DNA from: Phocoena phocoena
Taxonomy: Eukaryota; Chordata; Mammalia; Artiodactyla; Phocoenidae
Reading direction: 5' to 3'
Assembly (NCBI RefSeq): GCF_963924675.1
Contig: NC_089220.1
Coordinates: 57,670,639-57,734,638, forward strand
Length of the DNA stretch: 64,000 nt
Position 1 is the stretch's first letter. Every line of letters starts with the position of its first letter. The notes beneath the pieces were generated by a model. It did no database searches. It saw nothing but the letters and a program-made list of their open reading frames with translations, and was not told the origin of the DNA. The translations under genes were made by a program, and so were the position numbers. Positions 33,863 to 45,399 of the stretch are shown piece by piece.

Positions 33863-36800
33863 TTAGATTCCATATATATGTGTTAGAATACGGTATTTGT
33901 TTCTCTCTTTCTGACTTACTTCACTTTGTATGACAGACTCTAGGTCCATCCACCTCACTACAAAAAACTCAATTTCATTTCCCTTTATGGCTGAGTAATA
34001 TTCCATTGTATACATGTGCCACATCTTCTTTATCCGTTCATTTATCGATGGACACTTAGGTTGCTTCCATGTCCTGGTTATTGTAAATAGAGCTGCAATG
34101 AACATTTTGGTACATGACTGTTTTTGAATTATGGTTTTCTCAGGGTATATGCCCAGTAGTGGGATTGCTGGGTCATATGGTAGTTCTGTTTTTAGTTTTT
34201 TAAGGAACCTCCATACTGTTCTCCATAGTGACTGTACAACTTACATTCCCACCAACAGTGCAAGAGGGTTCCCTTTTCTCCACACCCTCTCCAGCATTTA
34301 TTGTTTGTAGATTTTTTGATGATGGCCATTCTGACTGGTGTGACATGATACTTCATTGTAGTTTTGAGTTGCATTCCTCTACTGATTAGTGATGTTGAGC
34401 ATCCTTTCATGTGTTTGTTGGCAATCTGTATATCTTCTTTGGAGAAATGTCTATTTAGGTCTTCTGCCGATTTTTGGATTGGGTTGTTTGTTTTTTTGAT
34501 ATTGAGCTGCATGGGTTGTTTGTAAATTTTGGAGATTAATCCTTTGTCAATTGCTTCATTTGCAAATATTTTCTCCCATTCTGAGGGTTGTCTTTTGGTC
34601 TTGTTTATGGTTTCCTTTGCTGTGCAAAAGCTTTTAAGTTTCATTAGGCCCCATTTCTTTATTTTTGTTTTTATTTCCATTTCTCTAGGAGGTGGGTCAA
34701 AAAGGATCTTGCTATGATTTATGTCATAGAGTGTTCTGCCTATGTTTTCCTCTAAGAGTTTGATAGATTCTGGCCTTACGTTTAGGTCTTTAATCCATTT
34801 TGAGCTTATTTTTGTGTATGGTGTTAGGGAGTGATCTAATCTCATACTTTTACATGTACCTGTCCAGTTTTCTCAGCACCACTTGTTGAAGATGCTGTCT
34901 TTTCTCCACTGTACATTCCTGCCTCCTTTATCAAAGATAAGGTGACCATATGTGCCTGGGTTTATCTCTGGGCTTTCTATCCTGTTCCATTGATTTATCT
35001 TTCTTTTTTTGTGCCAGTACCATACTCTCTTGATTACTGTAGCTTTGTAGTATAGTCTGAAGTCAGGGAGCTTGATTCCTCCAGCTCTGTTTTTCGTTCT
35101 GAAGATTGCTTTGGCTATTCGGGGTCTTTTGTGTTTCCATACAAATTGTGAAATTTTTTGTTCTAGTTCTGTGAAAAATACCAGTGGTAGTTTGATAGGG
35201 ATTGCATTGAATCTGTAGATTGCTTTGGGTAGTAGAGTCATTTTCATAATGTTGATTCTTCCAATCCAAGAACATGGTACCTCTCTCCATCTATTTGTAT
35301 CATCTTTATTTCATCAGTGTCTTATAATTTTCTGCATACAGGTCTTTTGTCTCCTTAGGTAGGTTTATTCCTAGATATTTTATTCTTTTTGTTGCAATGG
35401 TAAATGGGAGTGTTTTCTTGATTTTACTTTCATATTTTTCATCATTAGTGTATAGGAATGCCAGAGATTTCTGTGCATTAATTTTGTATCCTGCTACTTT
35501 ACCAAATTCATTGATTAGCTCTAGTAGTTTGCTGGTAGCATCTTTAGGATTCTCTATGTATAGTATCATGTCATCTGCAAACAGTGACAGCTTTACTTCT
35601 TCTTTTCCGATTTGGATTCCTTTTACTTCCTTTTCTTCCCTGATTGCTGTCGCTAAAACTTCCAAAACTATGTTGAATAAGAGTGGTGAGAGTGGGCAAC
35701 CTTGTCTTGTTCCTGATCTTAGTGGAAATGCTTTCAGTTTTTCACCATTGAGGACGATGTTGGCTGTGGGTTTGTTACATATGGCCTTTATTATGTTGAG
35801 GAAAGTTCCCTCTATGCCTACTTTCTGGAGGGTTTTTATCATAAATTGGTGTTGAATTTTGTCAAAAGCTTTCTCTGCATCTATTGAGATGATCATATGG
35901 TTTTTCTCCTTCAATTTGTTAATATGGTGTATCACGTTGATTGATTTGTGTATATTGAAGAATCCTTGCATTCCTGGAATAAACCCCACTTGATCGTGGT
36001 GTATGATCCTTTTAATGTGCTGTTGGATTCTGTTTGCTAGTATTTTGTTGAGGATTTTTGCGTCTGTGTTCATCAGTGATATTGACCTGTAGTTTTCTTT
36101 CTTTGTGACAACGTTGTGACAACAAGAGTTTTGGTATGAGTGTGATGGTGGCCTCATAGAATGAGTTTGAGAGTGTTCCTCCCTCTGCTATATTTTGGAA
36201 GAGTTTGAGAAGGATAGGTGTTAGCTCTTCTCTAAATGTTTGATAGAATTTGCCTGTGAAGCCATCAGGTCCTGAGCTTTTGTTTATTGGAATATTTTTA
36301 ATCAGAGTCTCAATTTCAGTGCTTGTGATTGGTCTGTTTATATTTTCTGTTTCTTCCTGCCTCAGTCTCAGAAGGTTCTGCTTTTCTAAGAATGTGTCTA
36401 TTTCTTCCAAGTTGTCCATTTTATTGGCATATAGTTGCTTGTAATAATCTCTCATGATCCTTTGTATTTCTACAGTGTCAGTTGTTACTTCTCCTTTTTC
36501 ATTTCTAATTCTGTTGATTTGAGTCTTCTCCCATTTTTTCTTGATGAGTCTGGCTAATGGTTTATCAATTTTGTTTATCTTCTCAAAGAACCAGCTTTTA
36601 ATATTATTGATCTTTGCTTTCATTTCCTTTATTTCTGATCTGATATGTATGATTTCCTTCCTTCTGCTAACTTTGAGTTTTTTTGTTCTTCCTTCTCTAA
36701 TTGCTTTAGGTGTAAGGTTAGGTTATTTATTTGAGATTTTTCTTGTTTCTTGAGGTAGGATTGTATTGTTATAAACTTCCCTCTTAGAACTGCTTTTGCT

Positions 36801-37654
36801 GCATCCCATAGGTTTTGGTTTGTCGTGTTTTCATTGTCATTTGTTTCTAGGTATTTTTTGATTTCCTCTTAGATTTATTCAGTGATCTGTTCATTTTTAG
36901 GTAGTGTATTGTTTAGCCTCCATGTATTTGTATTTTTTACAGATTTTTTCCAGTGATTGATGTCTAGTCTCATAGTGTTGTGGTTGGAAAAGATACTTGA
37001 TACAATTTCGGTTTTCTTACATTTACCAAGGCGTGATTTGTGACCCATGGTATGATCTGTCCTGGAGAATGTTCCATGAGCATGTGAGAGAAAGTTTATT
37101 CTGTTTTTTTTGGATGGAATGTCTTATAACTCCATCTTGTTTAATGTATCATTTAAAACTTGTGTTTCCTTATTTATTTTCATTTTGTTTGATCTGTCCA
37201 TTGGTGAATGTGGGGTGTTAAAGCCCCCTACTATGATTGTGTTACTGTCGATTTCTCCTTTTATGGCTGGTAGCATTTGCCTTATGTGTTGAGGTGCTCC
37301 TATGTTGGGTTCATCAATATTTTCAATTGTTATATCTTCTTCTTGGATTGGTCCCTTGATCATTATGTAGTGTCCTTCTTTGTCTCTTGTAATAGTCTTT
37401 GTTTTAAAGTCTATTTTGTCTGATGTGAGAATTGCTACTCCAGCTTTCTTTTGATTTCCATTTGCATGGAATGTCTTTTTCCATCCCCTCATTTTCAGTC
37501 TATATGTGTCCCTAGGTCTGAAGTGGGTCTCTTGTAGACAGCATACATATGGGTCTTGTTTTTGTATCCATTCAGCCAGTCTGTGTCTTTTGGTTGGAGC
37601 ATTTATTCCATTTACATTTAAGGTAATTATCAATATGTATGTTCCTATAACCAT
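33863..37654 (-). pseudogene. L1-B ORF2, full length but broken
   Basis: About 1264 codons long end to end, close to the usual ~1275. Open blocks: 37654-37124 (endonuclease, with NVNG and LQETHF), 36623-36012, 36157-35306 (RT, FADD active site codons at 35581-35570, read as [10 protein letters not shown]), 35247-34873, 34845-34192 (ending in the Cys-rich motif [18 protein letters not shown]) and 34105-33863 (C-terminus). Lesions: the endonuclease catalytic GDFN reads GGFN, there is a small deletion near 37124, a short repeat GTGACAACGTT/GTGACAACAAG near 36105, and further frameshifts. It cannot make a working protein although the RT core is locally intact. Confidence 0.93.
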
Positions 37655-37711
37655 TTTCTTAATTGTTTTGGGTTTGTTATTGTAGGTCTTTCCTTCTCTT
37701 GTGTTTCCTGC

Positions 37712-38813
37712 CTAGAGAAGTTCCTTTAGCATTTGTTGTAAAGTTGGTTTGGTGGTGCTGAAATCTCTTAGCTTTTGCTTGTCTCTAAAGCTTTTAATTT
37801 CTCCATTGAATCTGAATGAGATCCTTGGTGGGTAGAGTAGTCTTGCTTGTAGGTTTTTCCCTTTCATCACTTTAAATGTGTCCTGCCACTCCCTTCTGGC
37901 TTGCAGAGTTTCTGCTGAAAGATGAGCTGTTAACCTTATGGGGATTCCCTTGTGTATTATTTGTTGTTTTTCCCTTGCTGCTTTTAATATTTTTTCTTTG
38001 TATTTAATTTTTGATAGGTGTTTTTTTTTTTTTGCAGTACATGGGCCTCTCACTGTCGTGGCCTCTCCCGTTGTGGAGCACAGGCTCCAGACACGCAGGC
38101 TCAGTGGCCATGGCTCATGGGCCTAGCCGCTCCGCGGCATGTGGGATCTTCCCAGACCGGGGCATGAACCCGTGTCCCTTGCATCAGCAGGCAGACTCTC
38201 AACCACTGTACCACCAGGGAAGCCTTGATAGTTTGATTAATATGTGTCTTGGCATGTTTCTCCTTGGATTTATCCTGTATGGGACTCTCTGTGCTTCCTG
38301 GACTTGGATAACTATTTCCTTTCCCATATTAGGGAAGTTTTCAGCTATAATCTATTGAAATATTTTCTCAGTCACTTTCTTTTTCTCTTCTTTTTCTGGA
38401 CCCCTCTAATTTGAATGTTGGTGCATTTAATGTCCCAGCAGTCTCTGAGACTGTCCTCAATTCTTTTCATTCTTTTTTCTTTATTCTGCTCTGCAGTTGT
38501 TATTTCCACTATTTTATCTTTCAGGTCACTTATCTGTTCTTCTGCCTCAGTTATTTTGCTACTGATTCCTTGTAGAGAATTTTAAATTTTATTTATTGTG
38601 TTGTTCATCATTGTTTGTTTGCTCTTTAGTTCTTCTAGGTCTTTGTAAACGTTTCTTGTATTTTCTCCATTCTATTTCCAAGATTTGGATAATTTTTACT
38701 AACATTACTCTGAATTCTTTTTCAGGTAGACTGCCTATTTCCTCTTTATCTGTTTGGTCTTCTGGGTTTTTACCTTGCTCCTTCAGCTACTGTTTGTTTC
38801 TCTGTCTTCTCAT
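37712..38813 (-). pseudogene. L1-B ORF1, interrupted by a SINE
   Basis: Without SINE and TSD copy the frame would be about 296 codons, equal in length to ORF1 of L1-A. ATG at 38813 (MRRQ start as in L1-A) is followed by TAG at about codon 9, and frameshifts follow between 38600 and 38400. The SINE lies in the conserved C-terminal RNA-binding part. After it, 38017-37712 shows the AAREKQQ and ETLQARR patterns and the C-terminus. Ends 57 bp before ORF2. Confidence 0.9.
38018..38224 (-). mobile_element. CHR-type SINE inside L1-B ORF1
   Basis: Minus strand. TSD TTGATAG at 38011-38017 and 38225-38231. L1-A, which lacks the SINE, shows the empty site near 3890-3905. Poly-T of 12 at the left. Confidence 0.96.
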
Positions 38814-40763
38814 TTTGTTTAACTTTCTCTGTTTGTGGTCTCCTTTTCACAGGCTGCAGGTTCGTAGTTCCTGTTGTTTTTGGTGTCTGCCCCAGTGGCT
38901 AATGTTGGTTCAGAGGGTTGTGTAGGCTTCCTTGTGGAGGGGACTGGTACCTGTGTTCTGGAGGATGAGGCTGGATATTGTCTTTCTGGTGGTGAGGTCC
39001 ACGTCTGGTGGTGTGTTTTGGGGTGTCTGTGACCTTATTATGATTGTAGGCAGCTTCTCTGCTAATGGGTATTATTGTGTTTCTGTCTTGCTAGTTGTTT
39101 GGCATAGGGTGTCCAACACTGTAGCTTGCTGGTCGTTAAATGGAGCTGGGTCTTAGCGGTTAGAAAGCGATCTCTGGGAGACCTTTCACCGTTTACTATT
39201 ACATGTAGCTAGGAGGGCTCGGCTCTCCCACCTCAGAGGCACAGGCCTGACACCCGGCCTGAGCACCAAGACCCTGTTATCCACATGGTTCAGAAGAAAA
39301 GGAGAAAAAACAAAAGAAAGAAAGAAAGTTATTAAATTAAAAAATAATTAGTAAAAAAAATTAAAAACTAATAAAAAAAGAAAAAAAAAAGAAGGAAAGA
39401 AGAGAGCAACGAACCCAACAAACAAATCCACCAATGATAACAACCACTAAAAACTAACAATACTAAAACAAAAAAAACATGGACAGACAGAACTTAGGAG
39501 AAATGGTAAAAGCAAAGCTATACAGACGAAATCGCACAAAGAAGCATACACATACATACTCACCAAAAGAGAAAAAGGAAAAAAATGTATATTGTTGTTC
39601 CCAAAGTCCAACGTCTCAGTTTGGGGATGATTCGTTGTCTGTTTAGGTATTCCACGGATACAGGGTACATCAAGTTGATTGTGGAGATTTAATCTGTTGC
39701 TCCTGAGGCTGCCGGGAGAGATTTCCCTTTCTCTTCTGTGTTCGCACAGCTCCTGGGGTTCAGCTTTGGATATGCCCCTGCCTCTGCGTGTAGGTCGCCT
39801 GAGGGCGTCTGTTCCCCGCTCAAGCAGGATGGGGTTAAAGGAGCAGCTGATTCGGGGGCTCTGGCTCACTCAGGCCGGGGGGGAGGGAGGGGTATGGAAT
39901 GCGATGCGAGCCTGCGGCGGCAAGGGCCGGCGTGACATTGCAACAGCCTGAGGCTCACCGTGTGTTCTCCCGGGGAGGTTGTCCGTGGATCACGGAACCG
40001 TGACAGTGGTAGGCTGCACAGACTCCCGGGAGGGGAACTGTGGATAGTGACCTGTGCTCGCACACAGGCTTCTTGGTGGCTGTAGCAGCAGCCTTAGTGT
40101 CTCATGCCCGTCTCTCGTGTCCACGTTGATAGCTGAGGCTCGAACCCGTCTCTGGAGCTTGTTTAGGCGGTGCTCTGAATCGCCTCTTCTTGCGCACGCA
40201 CCCTGAAACAATGGCCTTTTGACTCTTAGGCAATTCCAGACTTATTCCCGGACTCCCTCCCGGCTAGCTGTGGCGCACTAGCCCCCAGCAGGCTGTGTTC
40301 ATGGAGCCAACCCCAGTCCTCTCCCTGGGATCTGATCTCTGAAGCCTGAGCCTCAGCTCCCAGCCCTCACCTGTCCTAGCCGGGGGGTTAGCAGACAAGC
40401 CTCTCGGCTTCTCCGTGGCTCCGAAGCTCCCCGCCTGCCGCCACTCCCCCAACCCCCCACCCCACCCCCACCGTCTCCGCCAGTGAAGGAGCTTCCTAGT
40501 GTGTGGAAACTTTTCCTTCTTCATAGATCCCTCCCACTGGTGCAGGTCCATTCCTTATTCTTTTGTCTGTTTTTTTTTTTTTTTTCTTTTGCCCTACCCA
40601 GGTATGTGGGGAGTTTCTTGCCTTTTGGGAGGTCTGAGGTCTTCTGCCAGCATCCAATAGTTGTTCTGTAGGAGTTCTTCCACATGTAGATGTATTTCTG
40701 ATGTATTTGTGGTGAGGAAGGCAATCTCCATGTCTCACTCCTCTGCCATTTTGAAGGTCTCCC
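38814..40763 (-). promoter_or_regulatory. L1-B 5' UTR / internal promoter
   Basis: Aligns with the 5' UTR of L1-A but is about 400 bp shorter, mainly because the purine-rich block (39300-39645) is present once. 39680-40490 is GC- and CpG-rich. A YY1-like site lies at the 5' end (minus-strand AAAATGGCAG, 40743-40752), one of its core CpGs lost. A C-rich run at 40446-40469 gives four G-tracts on the sense strand. Confidence 0.83.
40446..40469 (-). other. Potential G-quadruplex in L1-B 5' UTR
   Basis: The minus strand has G5-T-G4-T-G6-TT-G5, four G-tracts with loops of 1-2 bases, which fits the strict G4 rule. The aligned part of L1-A (about 6530-6560) lacks it. Confidence 0.7.
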
Positions 40764-40939
40764 CTCTTGCATTGTTTTTTTAACTAGTAGAGTAAATACT
40801 AATGTAATAGGAAGGGCCAAGTAGAAACTCTGGTACTTCCCTCTGTAATGGCAGTGGGAAACATTGGTTCTGCCATGTACTGCACCATTCTGAAACTGCC
40901 ATCAAATAGTGCACTTGAACTACCACTTTTATGTGTAGC

Positions 40940-41480
40940 TGAGGCACCAGCTTGAAGATGATACCCTGTGAGAACGGGGAATTATCCTTTAAGATTTGGT
41001 GTATGTCTTAAGCAATGATCATTTTGTTGTTGTTGTTTCTGTTCCTAAGAATGGTTTCCTGGGTCTGCAAATGAGGTGGTAGAAGTAGAAGCTTCCCTAC
41101 TCACCCTTCCTTCCAAAGACTGGGTGATTTGTACTCCTGTCCCTGAATCTTTAGACTCCTGGCTCTAGTTGTGCTGGGTCCCAAAGGGGTGATAGTTTTC
41201 CCAGGGGTAAGGAGAGAAAGTTAGAATCCCACTAAACATATAGCCTGAGCTTCCATCTGTTCATAGGACTTCTTGTGGCAGTAGACCATCAGGCACAGAA
41301 GGAGTTATTACACTGTCAGAGATAATTGACTCTGGTCATCATGAGAGGTAAGATGCTGCCTCATAATGAAGCCAGGGAGGGATATTCTTTGTACTCAGGT
41401 GATTCACTGGGTCCTCTTCTGGTCGTGTCCTGTTCTATTGGTTTGTTCTTTGTCTTGCACACCAGGAAATTATCTTTATT
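40940..41480 (+). pseudogene. ERVL-type endogenous retrovirus, dUTPase-region remnant
   Basis: The plus strand resembles the 3' pol segment of ERVL elements, which encodes a dUTPase that hydrolyses dUTP during reverse transcription. Recognisable nucleotide marks are GATGATACCCTGTGAGAACG, TTTCCTGGGTCTGCAAATGA, CTTCCCTACTCACCC, GACTCTGGTCATCATGAG and GGGAGGGATATTCTTTG. In the translation, frames switch between about 41290 and 41340, where SEIIDSGHH-like and then PHNEAREGYSL-like pieces appear in different frames. Several stops, no LTR attached. An old, non-functional fragment; L1-B lies directly to its left. Confidence 0.65.
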
Positions 41481-41490
41481 ATGGGCTCAA

Positions 41491-41504
41491 ATACACACAC
41501 ACAC
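41491..41504. repeat. Short (CA)n
   Basis: ATACACACACACAC. Confidence 0.9.
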
Positions 41505-42474
41505 GTAAATGGACATACCCATACACATACATTCCCCCCAGCATTTCCATGTGAGGGATTTAATGTTTTCCTAATTTGTCACTAACAGAACCATAGTTTT
41601 ATGATTAATAGATCAGAGGTTGTCACATATAAATCTTGTAATAACTCACTAAATTTACTGTGGGTTTTGGATATCTGATGTTCTAATACCAAACAAATGA
41701 GGACTATATTTTCTATGAAATTTCGTTAATACTACTGGCATTAAGTTATGCTTGATCTATTGGGAGTGAAGACTGTGTCCTGAAAGACACCTGCAACAGG
41801 GTGTTCGGTAGTTCTCAGTAATGATAATACAGATTGGATATACTTCAGTGCAGGTTAACTTTCACAGGTCCCCATATTCTCCTGATTAGTTCTGTATTCT
41901 GCAGTATATTCTCGGGTTAAGTATTAAGAGCAATGAATTTCCATCATATCTGGAACACTGATTCTAGGAATGGTTGGTACCTAGAGATAAGGAGAAGATG
42001 GTGGGTGACCATTGAAAATGATAATCTACGATATGGGCCCCCAGTTTGGATTGAGGAGTGGCTTTATAAACATGCTAATAATCAGTGTTACCAAATTCTA
42101 CTTTTTAGTAGTTTTCTGCAGTATTTTTACTTCAGATGAATATATGCTCTTTGAGGGCCAAGCAAACTTCTCATTTGTCAACAACTTCAATAAGCATTTG
42201 AGTAAATAACTACAAACGTTTAGTTCTTCCATGGGATACTTAAAATTAATGTATTTCAAATTTTCACAAAATGAGCCTATGTATGTGTGTAAACAAAATA
42301 AATACAACTTGCAGAAGAAAACGCATGCAGTAAGTCAAAATAAATTATTGCTAGGTCTCTGAATCAAAATAGAACAAGATTCTTATTTGAGGAGAGGATC
42401 AGGCTAAGAGAGATAAGGGAAGTCAGTAGAAGTTGAACTGGGACATTGTTTTTCCCTGATTGCCAAAGAGCTTG
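41505..42474. other. Unassigned DNA
   Basis: No gene or repeat recognised. Confidence 0.5.
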
Positions 42475-42476
42475 TA

Positions 42477-42780
42477 CAGGTGGCCCCATATCTGTGGGTT
42501 CCGCATGATTCAATCAACCGCAAATCAAAAATGTTGAAAAGATAAAAACATTTCCAGAAAGTTCCAAAAGCAAAACTTGAATTTACTACTCACTGAAAGC
42601 TATTTACGTGGCATTTACATTGTATTAGGTATTACAAGTAATCTAGAGATGACTTAAAATATATGGGATGATGTGCATACAAATACTATGGCATTTTATG
42701 TAAGGGACTTGAGCATCCACAGGGTTTGGTATCCGCAGGTGTCCTGGAATCAACCCATGGCAGTTACTGAGGGACAACTG
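42477..42780 (+). mobile_element. MER2-like Tigger MITE
   Basis: Ends CAGGTGGCCCC... and ...GGGACAACTG, flanked by the TA dinucleotides at 42475-42476 and 42781-42782 that mariner/Tigger elements duplicate. Interior pattern of MER2 (GTGGGTTCCGCATGATTCAA, TAATCTAGAGATGACTTAAA, GACTTGAGCATCCACAGG). About 304 bp, near the family size. Non-coding. Confidence 0.88.
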
Positions 42781-42934
42781 TACTCCTAAATTTCTGAAGA
42801 TGGGGAGGTAAATACAACTTGGGTTTTTTGCAGATATATCTCATTTTAATCTACCTGTGATTACTTAAAATTAAGAATAAAAATATATTTGGACCTACAT
42901 TTTTCTAATTAGCTGTATTAAGATTGAAACAGTA

Positions 42935-42936
<2 letters not shown>

Positions 42937-42965
<29 letters not shown>

Positions 42966-43157
42966 GTGGTACACGGGCCTCTCGCTGCTGTGGCCTCTCC
43001 CGCCACGGAGCACAGGCTCCGGCCACGCAGGCCCAGCAGCCATGGCTCACGGGCCCAGCCGCTCCGCGGCATGTGGGATCCTCCCGGACCAGGGCACGAA
43101 CCCGCGTCCCCTGCATCGGCAGGCGGACTCTCAACCACTGCGCCACCAGGGAAGCCC
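42937..43157 (-). mobile_element. CHR-type SINE
   Basis: Minus strand with a long T-run (about 29) at the left. Perfect 11 bp TSD GAAACAGTATC at 42926-42936 and 43158-43168. Very CpG-rich, close to the consensus of the copies here. Confidence 0.96.
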
Positions 43158-43168
43158 GAAACAGTATC

Positions 43169-43570
43169 ATTTTTACATCAAAAATTTAGTGCAATTTTTT
43201 TCTTCCTCCTTTTATTTTTATTTTTTTAATTTAAATTTTCCTGTTAAAAATATCTCAATTTTAGATGTAGAATAATTTTATTAATTTTGATTCTGCAGTT
43301 TTTCTCAAAGAAGTTGCTTTGATATTATATTAAAACATGATAATTTTAGAATTGATTCTATGTTTTATGATTTTTTAAAAATATACTGTCTGTTAATTAC
43401 TACTACTTTTGTACCCTGATTTCTCTATTCTTGAATTGTTTATCTGACTGAAAGGAGTATACTTTCGAGCATTTTTTTTCACCTGCAATTCTGCATAGAA
43501 GGTTTATTTTTTGAAATACAGATATATGTAAATACCTTTTCCTGTGTTATTAGGAAGAACAACTTGCTGA
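43169..43570. other. Unassigned AT-rich DNA
   Basis: T-rich sequence without a recognised element. Confidence 0.5.
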
Positions 43571-43685
43571 AGATAGAATTTTGAGTCTCAACCTTTTTCA
43601 CACAAAACTATCTAGAGGCACTCATCAACAGTCCTTGCTTTGAAGATATGGGCTTAATCCTGGCTCTGCCACTCAGAAGCTGTAA
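43571..43685 (-). repeat. MIR-like segment, inverted partner of 32697-32815
   Basis: The reverse complement matches 32697-32815 at roughly 85% by eye, including sequence beyond the MIR core. Confidence 0.65.
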
Positions 43686-44800
43686 CTCTGGAAAATATGC
43701 CCTACCTTTGAGTAGCAGTTATTCCCAGAGATAACAGAGGCAAAAGATTATTATGCATGTTGTTTTTATTATTATATACTCTTCTTTATTATGACCTTTA
43801 TACTTGTTGAGAAGAATGAGGGCAAAATATTTTTTTGTTTTGTTTTTGTTTTTCTGGCTTTTCATAGAAGTTTTTTTAAACCCCCAAATGAAAAATTCAC
43901 AGCAGGATGTGTTGAGGTATCACCATTACTCTCTGTATATTCCACATTGAATGTTGCCAACATGCAAAATAACCTTCCTTGATTTAGCAATTCTATTCTA
44001 AATCCTTAACAAATTTAAACAGTTGTGCCATAGATGACATGCCCTCTTATCTTGTTGAGACTGCAAGTTAAATGTTTTATATAATCTTTTCCTACAACTT
44101 CTCAATAATTCTATTACACTGGAAAGAGCTTTTTCTGGTTATTCATAAACACTCCTTTAATTTAAATATATTTTTCCTGCTCATCCTTACAGTGGAAAGA
44201 CTAGGCTTATCCAGTACTGGAATAAGAGTTTGTATATCCTAATCAGTGAAGGAGAAGAGGCTACAATGAAGGGGAAACGAGTTTAGATTTGTTCTTGTAT
44301 GACTTTGCTGGTTCAGCACTAAGAGCAGCCCTAGCAGAGAAGGAATGTACCCAAGGGGAGGCAATCATACCACTTAGTTTTGGCACTGCAGTGAAGAAAT
44401 GTTCTTTCTCTGTTTCAAGTAGTAATAAGCAGTTGGTTGCCTACCATAGCCTCCCTCATTATAAGTCAGCAATAATAATGTTTTGTGCTTTGCACATCCA
44501 TCTAAACCAGTGGCCTTTAACTTATGATACCCTTTCTAGAATAACTGGCTCTTCCCAAATACACCTTCTGACTGCTCCACATTTTGTTTTTGTTTTTCAG
44601 GTTAGGGAGAGTTATTGAGATTTTTTGAGAATATAGTCTCTTGCATTTAACACATAGGCAAACTATTCCTTCACAGATAGGAAATTACGTTTAAGTTACC
44701 CTTTCTCCATTATGGTCAATTAAAAAAAAAAATCTACAGACACACAGGTCTATGTAGTAAAGAATTCAGCCTTGACCAAAGAGATCTTTGTCTTTCATAA
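43686..44800. other. Unassigned DNA
   Basis: No recognised gene or repeat. A 109-codon plus-strand frame (44289-44618) shows no known motif and no signal or membrane segment worth trusting. Confidence 0.45.
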
Positions 44801-45375
44801 CCACTAAACTCCGGTGATAGGAGTGCATTCATGGTGGACCCCTCTGATCATACCTGATAGCTTATGCTGATGAGATGTTGAGTCCCCATCTGATGTCGAT
44901 CTGACCACTGAGGTGGGGGACTGCTGGAGACTGAGTTCAGCCCATGGGCGATCAATTAATCAACAGTGCTTACATAATGAGTGCTCAATAAAATCTCCAG
45001 ACACCTAACCTCACATGAGCTTCCTTGTTTGGCAGTACTTTATGAGTATCATCACACATCCTGGCCAGGAGGAAGGAAAGCCCTTCTTGACCATGTGGGA
45101 AGAGGGTGACCTGCAGTTATGCACTTGAACCCCCTTCTAGACTCTGCCAGATACACCTTTTCCTTTGGCTGGCTCTAATTTGTGTCCTCTCCCCGTAATA
45201 AACACTGTAACTGTCAGTATAATAGCTTTCAATAAGTTCTTTGAAATCTTCCAGTAAATTACCTAACTGGAGGGTAGTTTTGATGAGTCCTCAAACTTGC
45301 CACTAGTGTCAGAAGTGAGGACAGTTTTGTTGGGACTGCACCCTCAAACCTCAAAGTTTGTCAGACTCTGGCTGT
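44801..45375 (+). mobile_element. Old LTR-like repeat, copy 2
   Basis: Plus-strand partner of 26019-26630. Contains CAATAAAATCTCC near 44990 and a second poly(A)-like GTAATAAACACTGTAACTGT near 45196, followed by a U5-like end (GGAGGGTAGTTTTGATGAG, TTGGGACTGCACCC). Family not named. No coding sequence. Confidence 0.65.
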
Positions 45376-45399
45376 GGTCTTTTTCCAGACCTTGTATTC

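Larger units (their letters stand above)
33489..40763 (-). mobile_element. LINE-1 (L1-B), near full length, carrying a SINE
   Basis: The most complete L1 here: 3' UTR 33489-33862, ORF2 33863-37654, a 57 bp spacer, ORF1 37712-38813 including the SINE at 38018-38224, and 5' UTR 38814-40763. The 3' end carries the cetartiodactyl L1 tail (AACATCTTTATTGGAGTATT) next to a short T-run, and the 5' end a YY1-like site. Total about 7.27 kb, or 7.06 kb without SINE and TSD. All frames are broken. I could not find a convincing TSD: the flanks GAGATTTCACA and TCTTGCATTG do not match. Confidence 0.95.

Noticed and set aside
33489..40763. TSD for L1-B
   Set aside because: Flanks near 33480 and 40764 share only GCATT-like words; not enough to claim a duplication.
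44289..44618. 109-codon plus-strand frame as a host gene
   Set aside because: No known motif; ends next to an old LTR-like element; treated as chance.
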